From assembly GCA_028683835.1 (NCBI GenBank), contig JAQUHB010000021.1, positions 1-49,756 of the forward strand: DNA of 49,756 bases. Reading direction: 5' to 3'. This stretch comes from Sulfurimonadaceae bacterium. GTDB taxonomy: Bacteria; Campylobacterota; Campylobacteria; Campylobacterales; Sulfurimonadaceae. A program made the position numbers and the translations under genes. Below, one piece after another: positions 43,548 through 49,756 of the stretch. The notes under the pieces are model-generated. The model did no database searches and was not told the DNA's origin. It saw nothing but the letters and a program-made list of their open reading frames with translations. Position 1 is the stretch's first letter. The number at the start of each line of letters is the position of its first letter.

Positions 43548-43549
43548 TC

Positions 43550-44947
43550 ATGGCAACAGTCACATCACACGGAGCGGCGGGAGTCGTAACAGGTTCATGT
43601 CATCTTTTATCGATAGAAAATGGACCGAGCATCCTTATAGATTGCGGGATGTTTCAAGGAAGAGAAGAGGATAGAAACAGAGATGATTTTGGCTTTGAAC
43701 CAAGCAGTGTCGATTATCTTTTACTCACGCATGCGCATCTCGACCATGTCGGACGAACTCCCAAACTAGTAAAAGAGGGATTTGAGAGAAATATCGTGAC
43801 CACTAGACCTACGCGGGACTTGGCAGAAGTTATCTTGCTTGATAGTGCAAAGATCATGTTTCAAGATTATGAGACACACTTTAAAAAAGCTCTTCGTAAA
43901 GGGAAAGAGGACTCTGTGCCTCAGCCTTTGTATCTGGAAGAGGATGTCCATGCTGTTTTCGCTCTTCCTTGGAGATATGTGGAATATGATAAGCAAATAG
44001 AGTTGTGCGAGGGGGTGAAAGTTATATACAGAGATGCCGGACATATTCTCGGTTCGGCGTTTATCGAGATAAGCTATATGGAACATGGAGTGGAATACAC
44101 AATAGTTTTTTCCGGAGATATTGGCAATGACAACGATATGGTTCTGCCAAATCTTCAAATCTGCAAGAAGGCAGATTATCTTTATGTAGAATCGACTTAT
44201 GGTGATAGAGATCATAAAAATATCGATGATAGTATTGTGGAGTTTAAAAAAATCATTATTGATACTCTGCAAAACTGGGGAAATGTTGTAATCCCTTCTT
44301 TTGCGGTAGAGAGAACACAGGAGATTCTTTGTTTATTACGCGAAATGTATGACAGAAAAGAGTTACCGGAATGTAAGATTTTTGTAGACTCTCCGATGGC
44401 TCAAAGAGCGACGGATGTATATAAAAAATATGTAGAGGATTTGAGTCCAAAATGTCAAAAAAATAAAGAGGAGAATGGAACTATCTTTGATTTTCCTTTG
44501 TTAAACTATACGGCAGACGCGGAATCATCTCGCGCGATCAATGATATAGAGCGTCGAGCTATCATCATTGCAGGAAGTGGAATGTGTACGGGTGGAAGAA
44601 TCTTGCATCACTTCAAACACAGACTTTGGAATCCGAAGAACTCTGTTATTTTTGTGGGTTATCAAGGTGTGGGAACACTTGGTCGCCACATTGTCGATGG
44701 CGCTCGCTGGGTCAAAATATATGGTGAAGATATTTTGATAAAAGCAAATATCCAGACTATCAATGGCTTTTCAGCACACATAGATCAAAGTGGGCTTTTG
44801 GACTGGATCTCCAAAATAGAGGATCTCAAAACTATATTTTTAATCCACGGCGAAGAGGACAAACAGACGATTTTACGAAGCGTCTTAGAAAATGCTTTGG
44901 AGAAAAAGGTGCATATTGTGAAGGCGGATGAGGTTGTGTATTTGTAA
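43550..44947 (+). CDS. Beta-CASP metallo-beta-lactamase RNA nuclease family protein
   Basis: A 465-residue protein of the beta-CASP group (CPSF73/YsgB-like). It has the zinc motif H-A-H-L-D-H (about 62-67), DAGHILGSA, FSGDIGN, the beta-CASP motifs ESTYGDRDH and GSGMCTGGRILHH, and the final FSAHIDQSGLLDW. Bacterial members are RNA endo- or exonucleases; the precise target is not known. The gene is at the end of the LOG-ppsA run, and a palindrome that may terminate transcription follows it. Confidence 0.88.
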   Translation: MATVTSHGAAGVVTGSCHLLSIENGPSILIDCGMFQGREEDRNRDDFGFEPSSVDYLLLTHAHLDHVGRTPKLVKEGFERNIVTTRPTRDLAEVILLDSAKIMFQDYETHFKKALRKGKEDSVPQPLYLEEDVHAVFALPWRYVEYDKQIELCEGVKVIYRDAGHILGSAFIEISYMEHGVEYTIVFSGDIGNDNDMVLPNLQICKKADYLYVESTYGDRDHKNIDDSIVEFKKIIIDTLQNWGNVVIPSFAVERTQEILCLLREMYDRKELPECKIFVDSPMAQRATDVYKKYVEDLSPKCQKNKEENGTIFDFPLLNYTADAESSRAINDIERRAIIIAGSGMCTGGRILHHFKHRLWNPKNSVIFVGYQGVGTLGRHIVDGARWVKIYGEDILIKANIQTINGFSAHIDQSGLLDWISKIEDLKTIFLIHGEEDKQTILRSVLENALEKKVHIVKADEVVYL

Positions 44948-45057
44948 GGATTTGTTTGATATGTACCGAATATTATACTTACATGTAAAGCGTATTTCTT
45001 TATACTTTTTGTCCGCAACAAAGCGTGAAGAAATCCAACTGCTGACACGATTTTTGC

Positions 45058-45079
45058 ACTACTTTTTTAAAAAAGTAGT
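45058..45079. terminator. Bidirectional terminator between convergent genes
   Basis: A 22-base perfect palindrome (ACTACTTTTTT followed by its complement) lies between the ends of the beta-CASP gene (44947) and waaF (45089). T-runs occur on both strands, so it can act for both convergent transcripts. Confidence 0.6.
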
Positions 45080-45088
45080 AAAGAGAAG

Positions 45089-46060
45089 TCAGAGCAAAGT
45101 TTTTACTGCTTCAATAACTTCCAACGCTGTAATCTCTTTCATACAGTTATGATGCTTCAATGGGCACTCTCTTTTCATACATGGAGAACAGTCCATCTCA
45201 TGACGCACGATGATACTCTTTTTATTTTTCCACTGTGAAGTCTCTTTATATCGTGTCGGGCCAAAAATTGCGACGGTCGGGACTTGGTACGCTGCGGCTA
45301 CATGCATAGGACCGCTGTCGTTAGTGATGAAAAGTGAACATCCGCCAATGTATGAACAGAGTTCTTGGATGGAAGTTTTTCCTGCGAGATTTGTATAATT
45401 ATTTATCTGCAAACGGTTTAGTTCATTTTCTATTTCTCCAGCCATTTCAACTTCATTCGGTCCGCCGAAGATAATGATGTCGTATCTGTTGCTAAACTCT
45501 GCTGCGACTTGCGCGAAACGCTCAGGATACCATCTCTTCGCACTTCCATACGTTGCTCCGGCATTGATCCCCAAAGTGGGTTTTGAAAACTGATGCGTAG
45601 GAATGTAGAGTTGAAGCGCTCCAGCATCCGAGGGTTTGTTGTTTAGATTACTCGTAGCGATTTGAAAATATTGTAAAACAAGATGCTGTTTAGTCGAAAT
45701 ACGAGGTGCGTGACTTAGTAGAAACTGTGAATGCCAAGAACCCCGAGCGCAACAGATAACAGTATTTGTCCAGCGTAACAGGAGAGTCGCATGCAACTGA
45801 TCGCGAAAGCTTACAGCCAAGTTGAATTCTCCGAGTTCTCTTGCAAATTTATAAGTATTTACAAATCTATTTCCACCATTTTTTGTATTGTCAACGAGTG
45901 CTTTTTCACATTTTGGGTGATACTTGAGCGCTTCAATAGATACATAACTTCCCACAATAGTAAATCTCGCATCTGGGTAATATGTACTTAACGCTTCGAT
46001 GGCCGGAGTAGCCATAAGTGCGTCACCAAGCCAGTTTGGAAGGATGATAAGAATCTTCAT
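45089..46060 (-). CDS. waaF: ADP-heptose:LPS heptosyltransferase II
   Basis: WaaF adds the second heptose to the LPS inner core. The 323-residue GT9-family glycosyltransferase starts at the ATG at 46060 (overlapping the previous stop as ATGA) with KILIILPNWLGDALMATPAIEAL, keeps NAGATYGSAKRWYPERFA, and has the FITNDSGPMHVAAAY ADP-heptose-binding motif. An ATG three codons upstream is possible. Together with gmhA, gmhB, hldD and hldE it makes a complete heptose route in this window. It is in an operon with an LPS-type transferase and a PAP2 phosphatase. Confidence 0.94.
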   Translation of the reverse strand: MKILIILPNWLGDALMATPAIEALSTYYPDARFTIVGSYVSIEALKYHPKCEKALVDNTKNGGNRFVNTYKFARELGEFNLAVSFRDQLHATLLLRWTNTVICCARGSWHSQFLLSHAPRISTKQHLVLQYFQIATSNLNNKPSDAGALQLYIPTHQFSKPTLGINAGATYGSAKRWYPERFAQVAAEFSNRYDIIIFGGPNEVEMAGEIENELNRLQINNYTNLAGKTSIQELCSYIGGCSLFITNDSGPMHVAAAYQVPTVAIFGPTRYKETSQWKNKKSIIVRHEMDCSPCMKRECPLKHHNCMKEITALEVIEAVKTLL

Positions 46061-47973
46061 TTTTTCCATCTATTTTTTGTCAGAAGAGTTGCTTCTGCTG
46101 TATCGATAGCAAAGAGGATCTCTTTCATTTGTGCTGTTTTGTTCATGTCCGCTGACGTCTCAACTACATCTTTAAAATTATATTTGATGTAGCCATCATC
46201 TGTTTTAAGACCTATAAGATCACCTGCAAAAAAGTAAGCAAATCTATTTTTTATACTCTTGTCAAACAGCGAACTTCCCATAGTGGTGATATCGGCCTTC
46301 CAGCCAAGCATATCGACGATTGTCGGAAAAATATCGTTATGACTTCCAAGCGTATGGATCACTTCGGGTTTAAAGATTTTAGGTGCATAGATAATAAGAG
46401 GAATCCTAAAATGTTCTATACTAGGGAGCGGTTTATCATCTGGACGGTATTGTCTTGCTATAGGATTAAGCGCATTGCCTGTTCCATGATCTGAGGTGAA
46501 GATAAAGATAGTTCTATCAAACCAAGGCTCTTTTTTAACACTTTCCATAAATCTTCTAATCGAATCATCGGTGTAGATATAAGCATTGAGCGAACCGTTA
46601 TAGTTTTTGAGATCATGCGGATAGCGTTCAAACTTTTTGCTAGGAAGATAAAAGTCCGAGTGAGTTGAATCTGTAAAAGCAAATCCTAAAAAAGGCTCTT
46701 TCATAGAGTTTAGCTTTTTATGGTAAAAATCAAACATATTATAATCGTACGTTCCAGTCAAAGGAGCTCTTCCGGCATCGACAGTTTCGACATTCGGCAT
46801 CTCTTGGGCACCATAGTAGTTATCAAATCCCGCAAGAGCACTTACAGCATCTACTCGGTATGAACGGTCGTTTGACGCCTGCATCGCCAAAGTCGAATAG
46901 CCGTTTTGTTTGGCAACTTTACCTAGATAGCTGAGATTTGAAAGTTCTAGTCCATGTCCGAGATACTCAAATCCCGCCGGAATCGTGATACCCGTAAAGA
47001 TGGATGTGATACCAAAAATTGAGCGGTAGCCGTTAGAGTAAAAATTATCAAATTTAAGCCCTTCTTGGCTTAGTTGTTTAAAATATGGAGTGACTCCAAG
47101 CTCTTTGTAGTGAGTAAAGCCATCAAGATGTTCCGCTCCAAAAGACTCTAAAAGAACAATAACAACGTTGTACTTTGGTACATCTTTTTCTTTGTATTTA
47201 CGTTCTAAGGGATATATGTCATCTATAAAAGGTGCATTTGGCGAGGCGAGTTCTGTTTTGGTGATCTGCACCGCTTTGTCAAGGTTCATAAGATGATGTT
47301 TTGCCGGGGATTTTGCTGTTCTATACATAGTAAAAAAGCCGTTGAGTGCGAGGTTGCCACTACTGACTTTGTCCACCGCATATGCATCGCTTGTGCCAAA
47401 ACCTTTGCCCGAAAAATTGTTACGGATACCTAAAAAAAGAACCAAGATAACGATGAAAGTTGTGATGAAAAGCTCTTTGCCTGAGATAAAATTCCTTGTT
47501 TTGTGAGTAAAAAGTTTGTAAACGGTATATAAAAAGATCACAGAGAGGATGATCGCTCCCAACGTATAGGGAAGCATAGAACCAAAAGCCATCCCTGTGA
47601 TAATATCCGTGTCACTACCGAGGTTAAATAATTCATTGGACATGTGTCTATGGATATAGTCATAGTAAAGAACATCACTGAAGCTGAGAATAAAAATAGT
47701 CGTTAAAATGAGCGCCCATACAGTCCCGATAACTCCTCTTGTTCTTGACGATCTGACGAAGAGAAGCAAAAGGATAAAGAGTGCTGAAAATGTGAAAATA
47801 GTAATCATATCAACACGAAATCCCATCAAAAGGGATGCAAAAAATTCACTAGTTGTGAGATTGGAAAAATCGGTTTTATAGAATTCATAAAGGGAGAACC
47901 TGATTGCCATCAGAACTACGAAGCTAAAAAGAACGAGTGAAAGAATCTGAGTGAGTTGATTACGAAATTTCAT
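46057..47973 (-). CDS. Alkaline-phosphatase-fold membrane transferase (LtaS/EptA-like)
   Basis: A 638-residue inner-membrane protein. Five membrane helices (about residues 10-220) precede a periplasmic alkaline-phosphatase-like domain with VLLESFGAEHL, FTSDHGTGN and GSHNDIFPTIVD. Homologues transfer phosphoglycerol or phosphoethanolamine to glycolipids. At the nucleophile site most of the family has Thr in an RTS-like motif; here it reads YRSIFGITS, so Ser may replace it. ATG at 47973 has AAGGAAG eight bases upstream; the longer start lies in the PAP2 frame. Overlap with waaF by four bases suggests a joint role on LPS. The exact donor is unknown. Confidence 0.82.
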   Translation of the reverse strand: MKFRNQLTQILSLVLFSFVVLMAIRFSLYEFYKTDFSNLTTSEFFASLLMGFRVDMITIFTFSALFILLLLFVRSSRTRGVIGTVWALILTTIFILSFSDVLYYDYIHRHMSNELFNLGSDTDIITGMAFGSMLPYTLGAIILSVIFLYTVYKLFTHKTRNFISGKELFITTFIVILVLFLGIRNNFSGKGFGTSDAYAVDKVSSGNLALNGFFTMYRTAKSPAKHHLMNLDKAVQITKTELASPNAPFIDDIYPLERKYKEKDVPKYNVVIVLLESFGAEHLDGFTHYKELGVTPYFKQLSQEGLKFDNFYSNGYRSIFGITSIFTGITIPAGFEYLGHGLELSNLSYLGKVAKQNGYSTLAMQASNDRSYRVDAVSALAGFDNYYGAQEMPNVETVDAGRAPLTGTYDYNMFDFYHKKLNSMKEPFLGFAFTDSTHSDFYLPSKKFERYPHDLKNYNGSLNAYIYTDDSIRRFMESVKKEPWFDRTIFIFTSDHGTGNALNPIARQYRPDDKPLPSIEHFRIPLIIYAPKIFKPEVIHTLGSHNDIFPTIVDMLGWKADITTMGSSLFDKSIKNRFAYFFAGDLIGLKTDDGYIKYNFKDVVETSADMNKTAQMKEILFAIDTAEATLLTKNRWKK

Positions 47974-48634
47974 TATTTTCTTCCTTGAAAAAGAATCCAT
48001 AAATAATGAGTGTTGTGATGTAAACGATAAAAAATGAGACTACGGTATCGCTAAAAAAGTGCCCACCTACGGCGATACGGATATAGCTGATAGCAATCCC
48101 GTAACTAACTGCAAGACTCATCCATAACATACGTCTTTTTTTGGCAAGAAGTGCAAGTGCGATAAGAAAAAAAGCTCCAGCCGCATGACCACAGCTAAAA
48201 GAGTAGCCGCCTTGATCGCTGATGATAAAAGCTGGAGTGAACTCTTTTGTCCCTCCAAAGAGTGTTGTCTCAGCCGGGCGAGCACGCCCCCAATGATCTT
48301 TAAAAGTACTGTTTACGATAAGACCCGGACCAATAGCGACGATTAACAAAAGATAAAGAATCACTTTCCTATTTACATGGTAAAGATCTTTTTTTGCTGC
48401 AATATTATAAAACCATACAAGCATAGGCAAAATGATGGATAGAGTGACAACAGGTTGTATTGAATTATATAAAATTGGTTCATACCAAGTGTTATTTGTA
48501 AAAAATCCACTTTCTTTAGAGTAAAAAAGAGAGCTCACGAAGATATCGATCTGCGGGAAAAAGACAAAAATGAGGGAAGTGACGAGAAATGCGATCCATA
48601 TATAAAGCGGGACATTGATTATTTTTTTATTCAT
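47960..48634 (-). CDS. PAP2-family lipid phosphatase
   Basis: A 224-residue membrane protein with about six helices. The PAP2 motifs are KDHWGRARP (K-x6-RP), SFSCGHA (usual PSGH reads SCGH) and SYIRIAVGGHFFSD (SR-x5-H-x3-D reads SYIR). Members remove phosphate from lipid A, undecaprenyl pyrophosphate or phosphatidic acid. Its place beside waaF and the alkaline-phosphatase-fold transferase fits lipid A or carrier recycling, by inference. It overlaps the next gene by 14 bases and lies eight bases after the TIM-barrel-like gene. Confidence 0.85.
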   Translation of the reverse strand: MNKKIINVPLYIWIAFLVTSLIFVFFPQIDIFVSSLFYSKESGFFTNNTWYEPILYNSIQPVVTLSIILPMLVWFYNIAAKKDLYHVNRKVILYLLLIVAIGPGLIVNSTFKDHWGRARPAETTLFGGTKEFTPAFIISDQGGYSFSCGHAAGAFFLIALALLAKKRRMLWMSLAVSYGIAISYIRIAVGGHFFSDTVVSFFIVYITTLIIYGFFFKEENNEIS

Positions 48635-48642
48635 AGATGAAA

Positions 48643-49752
48643 TTATAACTTATCCTTGATTTGTAAATAAACAGGCGCATTAAAAACTGTTATTTCATTG
48701 CTTGTTATGAGTTCTCCATCGCGGGAATAAGCATCAAAATAGCTTTCATTTTTAATGATTTTTTCATTCAAAGACCAATGAACTTGTATGAGTTTGTCTT
48801 CTTTAAGAGATTGTAGAATGTGATAGCCTTTTTTGATATCAAGGCGTAAAAATCGAGAACCTTTTAAAAATGCGAGCATTGTTTTAAAAGCATAAAATGC
48901 GCTACGTTTTCTCACTTCCTTGCGATTGTCTATGAGTCCATATCCCGGAGCGATGAGCTGATGCCAGAGTACGGCATCGACCTCTTGCGAAGCAAATGAA
49001 AGGAGATAATAGCGCACTAAAAAGTTTGCATAACTCTCTTCATCCACACATTCATGTTCACTTGTAGGTGCATATGGTGCGGTGTTTGAGATGGGCCAGT
49101 TTGTTTCTGTGATGTAAAGGCGGTTTTTACTTTTTGGGCTAAGAGAGACCATCGTACTAAGCAGTGCGATCTTATCTAAAAGATTAAATCCCATCTGTGT
49201 ATTTTCAGGTGCTCCACGTCTATCGACATATAAAAGTGAGGCAACGCCGTCGTACATGTAAGGGGAAAAGTTAAAAAGTGTATGAGCTGTAAAGTGGTAC
49301 TCAAAGTCGATCACTCCGCTACCGATGAGGATGATGTCGGGAAACTCATGAAGTTTCAAATCATAAGCAACTTTGTAAAACTTGTTGTATTCATCCACAC
49401 TGAAAAAACCCCATTTCGCGCGATTGATAGTAGAACCAATCTGAAATCTTCTGATTTGAGGAATTGAAAATATCGTGCGAAGATCTCTTCTTAAGAGCTC
49501 AAGATTTTCAATATGTTCGCGGTCTTGAAGGATGTTTAGTGTAACTTCTTTAGCTTGGCATGAAAGGATAAAATCGTAGAGTTCTTGGAGTTTATCCATC
49601 TCCCAAAGTTTACAACGCACTAAAATGTGATCAACTCCAAGCTCCTCTAACAGTTCCGGTGTCATAGAAGGCTCTTTCTCAATATTGACACTCATCGCAA
49701 AAAAGTTATCACTGTCCACATTTTTTCGAGGTATAAAAGGGATGAGTAACAT
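48643..49752 (-). CDS. Uncharacterised glycoside-hydrolase-like protein, possibly incomplete
   Basis: A 369-residue protein from ATG 49752, three codons from the window edge, so a longer N terminus outside cannot be excluded. It has no signal peptide in this form. Residues such as LYITETNWPIS (a possible nucleophile Glu), alternating hydrophobic strands and a late PVYLQIK all resemble the (beta/alpha)8 barrel of clan GH-A glycosidases; the match is weak. No close family is recognised. Position in front of PAP2 and the LPS transferases suggests a role in cell-surface polysaccharide handling. Confidence 0.5.
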   Translation of the reverse strand: MLLIPFIPRKNVDSDNFFAMSVNIEKEPSMTPELLEELGVDHILVRCKLWEMDKLQELYDFILSCQAKEVTLNILQDREHIENLELLRRDLRTIFSIPQIRRFQIGSTINRAKWGFFSVDEYNKFYKVAYDLKLHEFPDIILIGSGVIDFEYHFTAHTLFNFSPYMYDGVASLLYVDRRGAPENTQMGFNLLDKIALLSTMVSLSPKSKNRLYITETNWPISNTAPYAPTSEHECVDEESYANFLVRYYLLSFASQEVDAVLWHQLIAPGYGLIDNRKEVRKRSAFYAFKTMLAFLKGSRFLRLDIKKGYHILQSLKEDKLIQVHWSLNEKIIKNESYFDAYSRDGELITSNEITVFNAPVYLQIKDKL

Positions 49753-49756
49753 TGAA

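Noticed and set aside
45058-45079. A/T palindrome as a protein-binding operator
   Set aside because: Its place between two convergent gene ends and the T-runs on both strands fit a bidirectional terminator better.

Overview
The window is a compact, AT-rich, almost gap-free stretch of a chromosome that looks like a free-living Campylobacterota (epsilonproteobacterial) genome of the Sulfurimonas/Sulfuricurvum kind. This is an inference from gene content: a Suv3-like helicase, short ExbB/ExbD, CcoI-CcoS, a soluble fumarate-reductase-like FrdAB pair, many c-di-GMP enzymes, and small monohaem cytochromes c. There is no phage, CRISPR array, rRNA operon or intact insertion sequence.

Layout. 1-3.9 kb (minus strand): a five-gene TonB locus, with a small His/Cys-rich exported protein, an outer-membrane receptor, then ExbB, ExbD and TonB. 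4.0-10.5 kb (plus): a Suv3-type helicase, a large PAS/GAF-GGDEF-EAL protein and ribosomal protein S21 with a clean terminator. 10.6-13.8 kb: a DUF234 protein that has no ATG/GTG/TTG at its true 5' end, convergent with a periplasmic-sensor diguanylate cyclase. 13.8-16.3 kb: purT, a D-2-hydroxyacid dehydrogenase and a DedA/YqaA-like membrane protein, tightly packed. 16.3-21.8 kb (minus): two more GGDEF proteins (one with a periplasmic CxxCH haem motif and an EAL domain), an AEC-family carrier and an ICMT-like membrane methyltransferase. 22.0-24.5 kb: a soluble succinate/fumarate-type flavoprotein and iron-sulfur subunit with a 47-residue acidic, cysteine-containing ORF between them. 24.5-29.3 kb: a PAS protein, YajQ, an HTH/coiled-coil protein coupled to dnaG, a PP-loop tRNA-thiolation-like protein and a degenerate GGDEF-like protein. 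29.3-31.3 kb (minus): a small exported protein and ilvD. 31.4-32.2 kb: eight tRNA genes. 32.6-36.8 kb: gmhA, gmhB, a half-size asparaginase-like protein, ccoI and ccoS. 36.8-37.5 kb: two small cytochromes c. 37.6-44.9 kb: hldD, hldE, a LOG protein, PEP synthase and a beta-CASP metallo-beta-lactamase nuclease. 45.1 kb to the end (minus): waaF, an LtaS/EptA-like alkaline-phosphatase-fold transferase, a PAP2 phosphatase and a TIM-barrel-like protein.

Themes. All enzymes from sedoheptulose-7-phosphate to ADP-L-glycero-D-manno-heptose (gmhA, hldE, gmhB, hldD) and the heptosyltransferase waaF lie in this window, next to lipid/LPS-modifying enzymes, so much of inner-core LPS assembly is here. c-di-GMP signalling is dense: four intact GGDEF proteins, a YajQ effector and a probable degenerate GGDEF. 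Respiration and metals appear as CcoI/CcoS copper delivery to cbb3 oxidase, small cytochromes c, and a TonB receptor whose plug carries the same CSVC tetrapeptide as its small exported neighbour. The most notable items for follow-up are the acidic micro-ORF between the flavoprotein and Fe-S genes together with unusual cofactor residues in those subunits; a recurrent TRCATGTAAG decamer (core seen 14 times); a possible pseudoknot-forming leader upstream of the flavoprotein; and the non-canonical start of the DUF234 gene. Function calls are from motifs read by eye; no database search was run.
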